A stretch of DNA of 33,908 nucleotides, taken from NCBI GenBank assembly GCA_029934515.1, contig JAOZMB010000020.1, positions 1 through 33,908 of the forward strand, written 5' to 3'. Below, piece after piece: positions 8,721-17,728 of the stretch. The stretch is from Bacteroidales bacterium. GTDB taxonomy: Bacteria; Bacteroidota; Bacteroidia; Bacteroidales; JAADGE01. A program made the translations under genes and the position numbers. Every line of letters begins with the position of its first letter. Position 1 is the stretch's first letter. The notes under the pieces are model-generated. The model was not told the origin of the DNA. It did no database searches and was given only the letters and a program-made list of their open reading frames with translations.

Positions 8721-9980
8721 TTATTTCTCACCTATATTATTGTTTACATTATTTTCCAAATGTTTATCATAAGCTTTAAGTATTGCATTGAAAAGCATGT
8801 CTCCTTTTATAATGTATCCAGATGCTGTAAAATGTATTCTGTCTCTTTGCATTAGTTCTTTCTTATACCAACGTTGTGATGAATTAAAACCACCCATTAT
8901 TTCGTAAAAGTTCCAAACTCCACAATTATATTTTTTTGCAACTTCTAATATTACATCTTTTGCAAGTTCTGTGTTCTTGTTTGGATATCTTCTTCGATAA
9001 TAACTGTCATTCGGCACTGTCATAAGTATTGCTGTTTCTGGTGCAACTTTTTTTATCATTTCTATTAAATTAATATAATTATTTCTGTAATATTCTGGGT
9101 TAAATTTTAGTGTATATGTATCATTTGTGCCGAGTGAAATAATTACTAAATAAGGTTTTATCTGTTGCATTTGTTGTTCAAAAAGATTACACCTAAGAAA
9201 AGATGGAATACTTGCACCATTTACTCCTACATCGTTATATACTATTCCTGGATTATCATTTTCAAGGCTTATTCCGTAGAGAAGGAAATTGTTTTGAATA
9301 CTGTCTGTTTTATTAAATTTCATATACAAAGTATCAATATACGAATCGAACAATATCTCAGTAAATCCTTTTTCTGAAAATTCATTTATAATATAGTTTC
9401 CATTATATTTTACTGTATCAATATCAACTTTATAATATTCATTTCCGAACTGATGAAAAACTCGAACTTTATTAAAATCGTATTTTTGATATCGTTTGCG
9501 AAATACAACTTTCAAATTTGCATCTTTATCTTTTGTGCTTGCGGATATTCCAAGCAAACCAAGACTGCATGTTTTTTTTCTTTGAACATTTTTACAGCTA
9601 GTCCATTTACCTTCCCATGTAATTTTGTAATTATAAGGGTTATTTGTTTTTGCAATTCTATAAGGAAAGACCAATCCTCTGCCTCCGTTAAGACCGGGAA
9701 AGAAATTTTGCAATCGTTTACGAACTTGTCCGCTGTAAGTTCCTGCTTGAATATGCGAACCTCCAATATGAATAATATTAACTTTTCCTTTCCCATGAAG
9801 TACCAAAGAATCGAACCTGCAAAAAAGATTATCAAATTCACTGCTATCGCCTGGAAATAAAAGTTTATTTTTATCATAATTTATAAAATTATAATCGTAT
9901 CTTTTATAGGGATAATCACTCTGAGCAAAAGCATGCAATGAACATGCAAAGATTAACAAACAAAATATTTTTATTCTCAT
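8721..9980 (-). CDS. Exported SGNH/GDSL-type hydrolase (probable esterase/acetylesterase)
   Basis: 419 residues with a signal peptide ending near AFAQ (residue 20). The SGNH blocks can be traced: block I IIHIGGSHIQAG with nucleophile Ser75 (Gly replaces the usual Asp of GDS), block II Gly in VGVNGAS (251-257), block III ISLGTNDT (281-288, Asn286) and block V DRIHFTASGY with Asp380 and His383. This is the layout of Bacteroidota GDSL-like proteins that deacylate cell-envelope or dietary polysaccharides; substrate unknown. About 120 residues between blocks I and II probably form an inserted beta domain. Its 3' end converges with mgtE at 69 bp. Confidence 0.8.
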   Translation of the reverse strand: MRIKIFCLLIFACSLHAFAQSDYPYKRYDYNFINYDKNKLLFPGDSSEFDNLFCRFDSLVLHGKGKVNIIHIGGSHIQAGTYSGQVRKRLQNFFPGLNGGRGLVFPYRIAKTNNPYNYKITWEGKWTSCKNVQRKKTCSLGLLGISASTKDKDANLKVVFRKRYQKYDFNKVRVFHQFGNEYYKVDIDTVKYNGNYIINEFSEKGFTEILFDSYIDTLYMKFNKTDSIQNNFLLYGISLENDNPGIVYNDVGVNGASIPSFLRCNLFEQQMQQIKPYLVIISLGTNDTYTLKFNPEYYRNNYINLIEMIKKVAPETAILMTVPNDSYYRRRYPNKNTELAKDVILEVAKKYNCGVWNFYEIMGGFNSSQRWYKKELMQRDRIHFTASGYIIKGDMLFNAILKAYDKHLENNVNNNIGEK

Positions 9981-10017
9981 ACTTATCTTTTATTTTTTTA
10001 ATTACAAATATTGTGCT

Positions 10018-10049
10018 ACTTCTTATTTTCTGGAATAAAAATAAGAAGT
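10018..10049. terminator. 12-bp perfect hairpin upstream of the SGNH hydrolase gene
   Basis: ACTTCTTATTTT (10018-10029) pairs perfectly with 10038-10049 around an 8-nt loop. It lies 38 bp before the hydrolase start and 195 bp after the stop of the small membrane protein gene (both minus strand). No long T run follows, so it may be a terminator without a tail or an mRNA-stability hairpin. Confidence 0.35.
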
Positions 10050-10200
10050 GAAACAAAAATTTCTATAAATTTCAACTAATACTTTGGTTTTATAATATCA
10101 TATTTTTCTAATCTAATAATTTATTAGGTCAAAAGCATCAAAACATTTAAGTGTTGAAAATCAAGGAATTACTATTTTGAAAATAGTGAATTTTAATAGT

Positions 10201-10251
10201 ACTAACCACTAACCACTAACCACTAACCACTAACCACTAACCACTAACAAC
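10201..10251 (+). repeat. Minisatellite, seven copies of ACTAACC
   Basis: Six perfect ACTAACC units and a seventh ending in A (ACTAACA). The array runs up to and into the last codons of the gene at 10244-10528. A related 7-bp array (AACTAAC) lies at 22646-22670; both are followed within a few bases by CTATG. Confidence 0.85.
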
Positions 10252-10528
10252 TATGATTTATTTTTGCAAGTTTTATAAAAATCGCAATAAAAATGGTAGC
10301 AACAAACATAATCATAAATGCCGAGAAGAACTTAAAAATTGCTGTACTTATATCAAAAACAGAAATCAGACTCTGTAAAAAATTATAATTATCTGTTAAA
10401 TAATTTAACGAAAAATGTGTTATTACAGCCATTATTACATAAGTTGCAACAGTTATAAAACTCATAATTATAACTGTTAAAAATATTTTTTCAAATGTTA
10501 TTTTTCTTTCTTTGATATTTTTTTCCAT
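10244..10528 (-). CDS. Small two-helix membrane protein, function unknown
   Basis: 94 residues: a charged N-terminus (MEKNIKERK), a hydrophobic helix (about 15-38), a polar stretch, then a second helix (about 62-87). No family is recognised. Its C-terminal residues (NHSC) and stop are encoded at the edge of the 7-bp tandem repeat, so the true end may have been altered by repeat expansion. No other frame here looks coding, but a gene this small could be spurious. Confidence 0.5.
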   Translation of the reverse strand: MEKNIKERKITFEKIFLTVIIMSFITVATYVIMAVITHFSLNYLTDNYNFLQSLISVFDISTAIFKFFSAFMIMFVATIFIAIFIKLAKINHSC

Positions 10529-10646
10529 ATTAATATGTATTTTCTTATAAAAAAACGTTTATATAATTGTTTACTGATTTTTACAAATAATTTGGTGACA
10601 CAAGATTTTTAATTAAAATTTTCAAATTTAAAAAAATTACAAGATT

Positions 10647-13600
10647 ATGAAAAAAAAGATTTTTATTTTTATTTTTATTCTATTTATTTCGTCGTTTTTC
10701 AACAAAATTTATTCACAGAGTAATTATATTTTTAATGACTCTACTTATGTTGATGGTTTGTATAAACTTTACAGCGATTTACCTTTGAAGAAGAAACTTG
10801 ACAAAAATTCTAAAGAAATTAGTCGTGAAGAGGTTTATAATTTTATTGTCGATTTCAAATCATTTTGGGATTCTTCCGAATTTGATACAGGGACGAGAGA
10901 AGATATAGTGCATCTGACAAATTATTTTACTCTAAAAATGAGGCTTAATAAAAAATCAGAAATATTATCATTTCTTAAACTAGTAGTTATGTTGCCCCAA
11001 AAATCAGAGAAAAATTTTAATACTTGGTTGTTTAAGTTAAACAAAATGTCAAAATCAAAACGTACATCTATCAGTTCTTTAAAAATAATTATAAATAGAA
11101 CTTTTGTATTGATTAACGACAGTTGTATTTACAAATCAAAAATTTGCAGGTGGAAAATTACTAATGACGATTTTGAATTTAAAATTGGCATAAATGATGA
11201 GTTTGAAATAGAAATTCCTAAAACAGACCTCATCGGTGAATATACAGTTAAAGATACTGTATTTAGTTCTGTAAAAATAAAAAATACAGGTGGAAGATAC
11301 AATCCTGAAACAAATAAATGGAAAGGAAGAAAAGGACTCGTAACATGGGAAAAATATAATTTAGAAAAAGAAAAAGTTTCAGCTAATTTAAATAATTATA
11401 ATATTCTTCTTAAAAATGTAAAATATGAAGCCGATTCTGTTGTTTTTAATTATAAAGGTTTGGTGGATGATAATATACTTGGAAAACTTTCTGACCAGGC
11501 TTCGATATGGGCTGAAAAAAATCCAGTATTTCCTAAGTTTGTTTCTTATAAACACAATTATTCTATTAAATCATTAATTAAAAATGTGAAGTTAAAAGGT
11601 GGTATAAAGATGCAGGGCGAAAGATTGCACACAGGTGGTACGGCTGCTAATCCAGCTGTTATAAAGATTTTTAACAAAGGAAGACTATTTGTAAGAGCCG
11701 AGTCAAAATCGATATCTCAAAGAAGTGATAACCTAATGTCGAAAAAAACAAAGATTGCAATGTATAATACAGAGAACGATTCAATAACACATCCAGATGT
11801 GAAACTTGAAATGAAAAGAGGAATTTTAATATTAACAAGAAATGAAGAAGGTGTAGGTCGCGCACCTTTTGTTAATTCATATCAGGAGATGGACATGTCA
11901 GTCGACCAACTCATCTGGTATACAAAAGAAGATAAATTAAAATTGTATTCCGAAAAAAGTAGCAAAGCATACTTTAATTCTACAAATTTCTTCTCCAAAG
12001 CAGATTTTGAAAGTCTGCAAATGCAAGACGATAAGAACCCTCTTTTTTTAATAAAACATTATATAAGAGTTATAAATAGAGGAAATGATAATACAAAAAC
12101 ATGGAAAAGAAAGTTCTACGCAAAAGACTTCTCTGCTTATTTAAAAAAAGACCCAACAGCTGTAAGACATAGGTTAATGGGTTTATGGTATCAGGGTTTT
12201 CTTGATTATAATACTGAAACAGAACTTGTTAAAATAAAACCAAAACTTTATAATTATATAAATTCGTTTCATGGTAGGAAGGATTATGATAAGATTTTAA
12301 TCAGGTCGAAAGGTGAAAAAGAAACAAATAAAAAAGGATTATACAAAATATTAAATGCTGTATATAATCTAAAAACCAATGACTTAGATATTAAAGGTCC
12401 TGGAAAAACTCTTTTAAGTGAACCAAGAATGGTCGCATTTGTTCCAAATGGAGAAATTAGAATCAAAGAAAATAGGAACATGGAATTCGATGGCAAATTA
12501 TTAGTTTTTTGGAGTATTTTTCATGGTAAAGGATTTCGAGTAGATTACGAAAATTTTAATATTAGTTTTGATAATATAGACTCTATAAACTATGCAGTAA
12601 CAAGACAACCGAAAAAATTTAAAAAAGAAAATGTTACTTCAACAGTAGAAAATGTCTCTGGAGTCTTACAAATAGACAAAAAAGGTAACAGGTCGGGTAA
12701 AGAAAATAATAGTAATTATCCAATTTTTACAAGCAAAACAGATTCTTATGTTTACTACGACAAAAAAAATAAAGCTTATGACCGTAAAAGTTTTTATTTT
12801 AAATGTTATCCTTATCAGATGGACAGTATGTCTTTTTTACATAAGAACAGTTTAGCGTTAAAAGGTTTTATGAAGTCGGGAGGTATTTTTTCAGATTTCG
12901 AAGATACGCTAATAGTGCAAAAAGATAATTCGCTTGGTTTTGTGCATAAGTTAAAAGACGGAGAAGAACTTTACGGAGGATTAGGAAAAATATATGCTGG
13001 TGGACTTGAAAGAGCATTTGTTAGTCTTGATAATGACGGATTTAGCGGTGGAGGAGATATAAAATGGAGAACAGCAACAATCTCTTCTGATTTATTTAAA
13101 TTCCTTCCAGATATGGCAAAAGCAAAAGCAAGAAAATTTAAAATAGAAAGGAACAACGGAGAGTTCGGCGATGCAGAATATCCAGATTTAGAAGCTTCTG
13201 ATGTAGATATTGTTTGGGATACAAAAAATGAATTTATTAAATGTGATACAGAAAAATCACAGGCTTTTATATATGATAAAAAAGTGAAAATGAATGGTCG
13301 TCTTATTTATGATGAAATAGGTTTGACAGGTAATGGAAAGATACTTTTTGAGGAAAGTGTTATTAAATCTGAAAAAGATTTTAACTTTAACGAAAATTCT
13401 TTTTTCAGCGAACTAAGCGATACAAAATTAAAAGACCCTGAAAATGAAATCGTTCTTAACGCATACGGAATGAAAACTTATGTAGATATAAAAGCTGAGA
13501 AATCTGTATTCCAGTCAAATTCAAAATCTGCAAAAATTAATTTCCCGAAAAATAAATACGATAATTATTCAGACCATTTTATTTGGCATCATGGAAAATA

Positions 13601-15323
13601 TAAAGCTGATATAAACAATAATGTAGAAAATTATACAGACCCTACAAAAACTGAAGACAATAAATTGCTTAATCGTTCAGAACTTGTTGATAGATACGAT
13701 TTTAGTGAAGTTTTATTTTTTCAATTAGAAGAAACATCTGAATTTGTTGCTTTGCAGAAAGGAAAAGACTCGTTGAGATTTAAATGTACAAAAGCATTTT
13801 TTGATGCTAAGACAAAAGAAATTACAGTAAAAGAAGTAAAGAAAATAAGAGTTGCAGATATTGTTGTTGTGCCGTCAAGCGATGTAAAAATTAAAATAGA
13901 TGCAAAAATTGATAAATTATTTAAAACTTCGGTTACAGCAAAAGGAAAGCATAATATTGCTGATGTTGATATTGAAATAACAAACAGATACGAGTATAAT
14001 GCAAGTGCAGGAACATATTTATATATCGATGAAGTAGGGAACTCACAAAATATTTTTTTCAGTTCAATTTATTACAATAATGACAAAAAAGCATCGGTTG
14101 CCAAAGGAATAATTCCAGAGGACAGAAAATTTACTTTAAGTCCAGATTTTGATTTTAAAGGAAATGTAAGATTTAACGCAACAAACGATTACCTCGAATT
14201 TCAAGGTTATGCAAAACAGGTTCACGCATGTGAAACACAAACGCCATGGTTTAATTTTATATCTACAATAAATCCGAAAAAAGTCCAAATTCCATTAAAT
14301 AGAGAACTAAACGAAGCAGACAGCAAAACCAGAATACATGCAAATATTATAATCGCTCCTGATTCGACTAATTCAATTCGTTCATTTCCAGCTTTTATTA
14401 CAACAAATCCTAAGGGAACATCGTCTTCGATATTTTCGGTTAAAGACAGCGTATATTATATATATTGCGACAAATCGGACAAAGGACTTAAATATAAAAT
14501 AACTACAAAATCAAAAATAGACTCGGCTTCAATACCCGGAAATATGATGACTTATGATATAAAAAATTGTATTATTACAGCAACAGGTGATTTCGATTAT
14601 GCCAGAACTTTGAAGTATAACTTGGGCGCAGCAGGAAGATACAAATATAATTTGCATACAAAAGAAGCAACTCTAAATGTAATGACTTATTTTGATTTCC
14701 CGTTTCCAAACAAACTGCAAAATATAATGATTGATAAGATAAAAGATTTTTATGCCGCAAAACCAGTAGACCCTATTACTGATTCATATCAAAGAAATCT
14801 AAACAAATTGATAGGTGCCGAAGAAGGAGGTAAATTTATTACGCAACTTTCAGAAAGACCAGATAATCCAAAATTTCCAGATACATTGGAACATTCATTG
14901 GTCTTGGCTGATTTAAAAATGGTATGGGACGATGCATCTGAGTCATTCAAATCGGTTGGAAAAATTGGTGTAGGTTCAATAAGAAATAAAGTATTAAACA
15001 AATATCTTAAAGGATATGTTCTGGTTGAGCGTGAAATAGGAACTGATTTTGTTTATATTTATCTTGAAATTGATAAAAGTAATTGGTTCTATTTTAGATT
15101 TCACAATAATCAAATGTATATGTACTCATCGGTGGTTGAATTCAATGAACATATAAGTAAACTAAAAGGAAAAGAACGAAAAGATGAAAAAACTGGCTAT
15201 AAATTTGTACTAACAAATATTGATGACAAAGAAGATTTTATAGAAAATTTTACAGGAAAAAGAACAAAAAGAAAAGATGAACCACCGCAAGACGAAGAAG
15301 AAGAAACAGAAGAAGATTATTAA
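10647..15323 (+). CDS. Giant exported protein, probably envelope-associated, function unknown
   Basis: 1558 residues with a signal peptide (about 1-23, ending near IYSQ). The rest is mostly short beta strands with many 'xGxxxFDxxx' and 'FDAKTKEITVKEVKKIRVAD' type segments, as in long beta-solenoid or jellyroll envelope proteins. The C-terminus is strongly acidic (PPQDEEEETEEDY). Proteins of about 1500 residues with this character occur widely in Bacteroidota as uncharacterised proteins; I recall no experimental role, and the resemblance to LptA/OstA-like strand repeats is an impression only. No transmembrane helix beyond the signal is evident. It stands alone on its strand and is closed by the hairpin at 15370-15403. 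Confidence 0.75.
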   Translation: MKKKIFIFIFILFISSFFNKIYSQSNYIFNDSTYVDGLYKLYSDLPLKKKLDKNSKEISREEVYNFIVDFKSFWDSSEFDTGTREDIVHLTNYFTLKMRLNKKSEILSFLKLVVMLPQKSEKNFNTWLFKLNKMSKSKRTSISSLKIIINRTFVLINDSCIYKSKICRWKITNDDFEFKIGINDEFEIEIPKTDLIGEYTVKDTVFSSVKIKNTGGRYNPETNKWKGRKGLVTWEKYNLEKEKVSANLNNYNILLKNVKYEADSVVFNYKGLVDDNILGKLSDQASIWAEKNPVFPKFVSYKHNYSIKSLIKNVKLKGGIKMQGERLHTGGTAANPAVIKIFNKGRLFVRAESKSISQRSDNLMSKKTKIAMYNTENDSITHPDVKLEMKRGILILTRNEEGVGRAPFVNSYQEMDMSVDQLIWYTKEDKLKLYSEKSSKAYFNSTNFFSKADFESLQMQDDKNPLFLIKHYIRVINRGNDNTKTWKRKFYAKDFSAYLKKDPTAVRHRLMGLWYQGFLDYNTETELVKIKPKLYNYINSFHGRKDYDKILIRSKGEKETNKKGLYKILNAVYNLKTNDLDIKGPGKTLLSEPRMVAFVPNGEIRIKENRNMEFDGKLLVFWSIFHGKGFRVDYENFNISFDNIDSINYAVTRQPKKFKKENVTSTVENVSGVLQIDKKGNRSGKENNSNYPIFTSKTDSYVYYDKKNKAYDRKSFYFKCYPYQMDSMSFLHKNSLALKGFMKSGGIFSDFEDTLIVQKDNSLGFVHKLKDGEELYGGLGKIYAGGLERAFVSLDNDGFSGGGDIKWRTATISSDLFKFLPDMAKAKARKFKIERNNGEFGDAEYPDLEASDVDIVWDTKNEFIKCDTEKSQAFIYDKKVKMNGRLIYDEIGLTGNGKILFEESVIKSEKDFNFNENSFFSELSDTKLKDPENEIVLNAYGMKTYVDIKAEKSVFQSNSKSAKINFPKNKYDNYSDHFIWHHGKYKADINNNVENYTDPTKTEDNKLLNRSELVDRYDFSEVLFFQLEETSEFVALQKGKDSLRFKCTKAFFDAKTKEITVKEVKKIRVADIVVVPSSDVKIKIDAKIDKLFKTSVTAKGKHNIADVDIEITNRYEYNASAGTYLYIDEVGNSQNIFFSSIYYNNDKKASVAKGIIPEDRKFTLSPDFDFKGNVRFNATNDYLEFQGYAKQVHACETQTPWFNFISTINPKKVQIPLNRELNEADSKTRIHANIIIAPDSTNSIRSFPAFITTNPKGTSSSIFSVKDSVYYIYCDKSDKGLKYKITTKSKIDSASIPGNMMTYDIKNCIITATGDFDYARTLKYNLGAAGRYKYNLHTKEATLNVMTYFDFPFPNKLQNIMIDKIKDFYAAKPVDPITDSYQRNLNKLIGAEEGGKFITQLSERPDNPKFPDTLEHSLVLADLKMVWDDASESFKSVGKIGVGSIRNKVLNKYLKGYVLVEREIGTDFVYIYLEIDKSNWFYFRFHNNQMYMYSSVVEFNEHISKLKGKERKDEKTGYKFVLTNIDDKEDFIENFTGKRTKRKDEPPQDEEEETEEDY

Positions 15324-15369
15324 GAAAATTATAAAAAATCCGTGAAAAATCTGTATAATCAGTGTTTGT

Positions 15370-15410
15370 CCGTGTTCCTATTTATCAGATAACAGGAACA
15401 CGGTTTTTTT
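15370..15410 (+). terminator. Rho-independent terminator of the 1558-aa gene, overlapping the moaC end
   Basis: CCGTGTTCCT (15370-15379) pairs with AGGAACACGG (15394-15403) and is followed by seven T. The T run overlaps the moaC stop codon (15409-15411). The hairpin serves the plus-strand gene and possibly moaC in the other direction. Confidence 0.75.
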
Positions 15411-15879
15411 AATAATTGTAAGCCATCTTAGTCTTTTCTGTTAAAAAAATATTATCAATTTTCATATTTTTATCAACAGCTTTGCACATGTCGTATATTG
15501 TTAGCAAAGCAACACTTACAGCAGTTAGAGCTTCCATCTCTACGCCTGTCTGTCCGATACATTTTACTTTACTGATAATTTTTACACCGGTTTTGTCGAT
15601 AGAAGCATTTACTGATATTTTTGTTATTAACAGATTGTGACACAATGGAATAAGTTCGCTTGTTCGTTTTGTCGCTTGGATTCCAGCTATTTCGGAAACA
15701 GTAAGAACATCTCCTTTTTTCATATTATTTTCGCTAATAAGTAGGCGCGTTTTTTCATCCAAAGATATGTGACCTTGAGCTTTCGCAATTCTCAACTGTT
15801 GAACTTTGTGACCTACATCTACCATTTTTGCTTTACCTGAATTGTCAATATGACTTAATTTTTTATCGGTATGTTTCAT
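15409..15879 (-). CDS. moaC: Cyclic pyranopterin monophosphate synthase MoaC
   Basis: 156 residues, normal for MoaC (about 160). With MoaA it makes cyclic pyranopterin monophosphate, the first intermediate of molybdenum cofactor, in the cytoplasm. Diagnostic segments are SHIDNSGKAKMVDVG near the start, ATKRTSELIPLCHNL in the middle and GVEMEALTAVSVALLTIYDMCKAVDK at the C-terminal part, which carries the conserved Asp and Lys of the active site. It diverges from the molybdate/tungstate binding protein gene at 16055, a sensible pairing. A -7 box TATATTTG lies at 15942-15949. No other moa or moe gene is in the window. Confidence 0.95.
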   Translation of the reverse strand: MKHTDKKLSHIDNSGKAKMVDVGHKVQQLRIAKAQGHISLDEKTRLLISENNMKKGDVLTVSEIAGIQATKRTSELIPLCHNLLITKISVNASIDKTGVKIISKVKCIGQTGVEMEALTAVSVALLTIYDMCKAVDKNMKIDNIFLTEKTKMAYNY

Positions 15880-15904
15880 AAATATTAATGTATTAATTAA
15901 AATT

Positions 15905-15937
15905 ATTGCTTTTTTTTTTTTTTTTTTACTACCTTTG
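15905..15937 (+). promoter_or_regulatory. Putative wtpA promoter with an 18-T tract in its spacer
   Basis: A TTG within ATTG (15905-15908) and TACCTTTG (15930-15937) fit the Bacteroidota -33/-7 pattern with a 21-nt spacer. Eighteen of those spacer bases are one uninterrupted T run (15910-15927). Length change in the run would change the -33/-7 distance. Confidence 0.45.
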
Positions 15938-15941
15938 TCCT

Positions 15942-15949
15942 CAAATATA
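15942..15949 (-). promoter_or_regulatory. Putative moaC -7 box (TATATTTG)
   Basis: On the minus strand TATATTTG matches TAnnTTTG, 63 nt upstream of the moaC start. No good -33 element is seen. It lies only 4 bp from the wtpA -7 box on the other strand, so the two promoters would face each other and overlap. Confidence 0.35.
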
Positions 15950-16054
15950 TTACTGACATTTGAGTATTATTAATATTTTCATATTACAAAAATACGCTCT
16001 TTTGTCTTTATGTACAATAATTATATTATTAATAATTTATATTAAAATAAATTT

Positions 16055-16978
16055 ATGAATAAAATTTTATTTTTTGCTACATTTTTCATTTTCTCTTTTC
16101 ATGCCTGTAATAATATCAATAACAAAGAAACTGCAAAAAAAACTGTTCAAGATTCGGAGTTGAGTGGTAATGTTACTGTTTTTCTTGCTGGTAGTTTGTT
16201 TGTTCCTTTTAAAGAAATGAAATCAGAGTTCGAGAAGTTACATCCTGAGGTTAAAATTTTACTCGAACCAGCAGGCAGTGTTACATGTGCAAGAAAAATT
16301 ACAGACCTAAAAAGGAAATGTGGAATAATGGCTTCCGCAGATTATACGATAATAAATAAAATGTTGATACCAGAATATGCGGATACATGTTATAATTTTG
16401 CATCAAACGAAATGGTTATTTCTTATAGTGATTTTTCTAAATACTCTGAATATATAAATTCAAATAACTGGATGGATATTTTATCTAAGGAAGATGTTAT
16501 ATACGGTAGAGCCGACCCTAACAGTGACCCATGCGGATACAGAACTGTTTTATTATGGAAACTAAGTGAAAAATTTTATAATAAACCCAGCTTCTGCGAT
16601 TCTCTTTTATTAAAGGATATAAGATATATTCGTCCAAAAGCAATTGATTTGATTGCATTACTTGATGCAAAAGCTCTGGATTATATTTTTGAATATCGCT
16701 CAGTAGCAGAGCAACACAATCTAAAATATATCAAACTAAATGACAGTATAAATTTAAGTAATCCAGAACTATCAGAATTTTATAATACAGTAGAAGTGAA
16801 AATTAAAGGAAACAAGAATAATAATTATATCAAAATCAGAGGAGAATCTATGATTTATGGAATTACATTGCTTAAAAATGCAGATAACAAAAAAACAACA
16901 AAAGAATTTTTTAACTTTGTTCTATCTGAACGAGGTTCACAAATATTGAAAAAAAATGGACAAAGAACAATAAAATAA
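16055..16978 (+). CDS. wtpA: Molybdate/tungstate-binding lipoprotein (WtpA/ModA family)
   Basis: 307 residues. A signal peptide ends at a lipobox-like site FHAC with Cys18, so it is a lipoprotein. It is the binding component of a molybdate/tungstate ABC importer. VFLAGSLFVPF, EPAGSVTCARKITDL and especially IYGRADPNSDPCGYRT are signatures of the WtpA type, in which acidic residues complete octahedral oxyanion binding. No permease or ATPase gene follows; the next gene, 25 bp away, is a porin-like protein, so the partner ABC genes must be elsewhere. The divergent moaC gene supports the molybdenum assignment. Confidence 0.85.
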   Translation: MNKILFFATFFIFSFHACNNINNKETAKKTVQDSELSGNVTVFLAGSLFVPFKEMKSEFEKLHPEVKILLEPAGSVTCARKITDLKRKCGIMASADYTIINKMLIPEYADTCYNFASNEMVISYSDFSKYSEYINSNNWMDILSKEDVIYGRADPNSDPCGYRTVLLWKLSEKFYNKPSFCDSLLLKDIRYIRPKAIDLIALLDAKALDYIFEYRSVAEQHNLKYIKLNDSINLSNPELSEFYNTVEVKIKGNKNNNYIKIRGESMIYGITLLKNADNKKTTKEFFNFVLSERGSQILKKNGQRTIK

Positions 16979-17003
16979 TCTATTAATAATAAATCTTATA
17001 ACA

Positions 17004-17723
17004 ATGAAAAAATCTAAACTATTTTTAATTATTACAACAATTGTAACGATTGTATTTTTCACAAATGAACTGAAAGCGCAAGAGACAGAAGAGCAAGCAG
17101 GAAAATTATCTTTTGGTGCGGATATAGTTAGCAACTACATCTGGCGCGGGATAGACGGACCGACACTAAGTTTCCAACCAGCTGTAAATTACGAAATTAA
17201 TAATTTTAGTATAGGAGCTTGGGCTTCGAGTGATATTTTGCTGTTGACAAAAGAAATTGATTTTAGTATGTCGTATTCCCTAAGTGGTTTTACTGTAACT
17301 TTGTCTGATTACTTTTTTGCTATGAACAAGAAATATTTTAATTTTAGCGATTCAACGGGACACGATATAGAAATAGGACTTACTTATGAAAATGAAAATT
17401 TCCCTTTGAGAATATATGCTGGAACAATGATTTGGGGTGATGATAAAAAAATAATGTATGATATAGACGAAACAGACATAAAAAAAAGTAATTATTCAAC
17501 ATATTTTGAGTTAAGTTATACTTTTAAAAATTCATTAAATATTTTTGCTGGAGCAACACCTTTTACGGGAATGTATGGTAAAGATTTTGCTGTTGTTTAT
17601 ACTGGATTTACTGTTTCAAAAGAAATTAAAGTAACAGATAATTTTTCTTTACCTATTTTTGGAACTTTTTCTGTAAACCCACAAAACGAAAACTATTTTG
17701 TAATATTTGGTATTAATCTTTAA
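17004..17723 (+). CDS. TorF-family putative porin (outer-membrane beta-barrel)
   Basis: 239 residues. The signal peptide ends near LKAQ (about residue 23). The mature start SFGADIVSNYIWRGIDGPTLSFQP is the typical opening of the TorF/'gcw' family of small outer-membrane proteins ('d.vSrYvWRG'), followed by about eight amphipathic strands and a C-terminal aromatic strand (ENYFVIFGINL). It sits directly behind wtpA and 5 bp before prmC, so it is probably co-transcribed and could help oxyanion or other small solutes cross the outer membrane; that role is inferred from position only. Confidence 0.75.
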   Translation: MKKSKLFLIITTIVTIVFFTNELKAQETEEQAGKLSFGADIVSNYIWRGIDGPTLSFQPAVNYEINNFSIGAWASSDILLLTKEIDFSMSYSLSGFTVTLSDYFFAMNKKYFNFSDSTGHDIEIGLTYENENFPLRIYAGTMIWGDDKKIMYDIDETDIKKSNYSTYFELSYTFKNSLNIFAGATPFTGMYGKDFAVVYTGFTVSKEIKVTDNFSLPIFGTFSVNPQNENYFVIFGINL

Positions 17724-17728
17724 TTTAT

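Noticed and set aside
10201-10251. CRISPR-like array
   Set aside because: The unit is only 7 bp with no spacers; it is a minisatellite. No cas genes are in the window.
15330-15370. Degenerate CCGTG/CTGTATAATCAGTG string before the terminator as a separate repeat family
   Set aside because: Only one locus in the window carries it, so repetition cannot be shown here.
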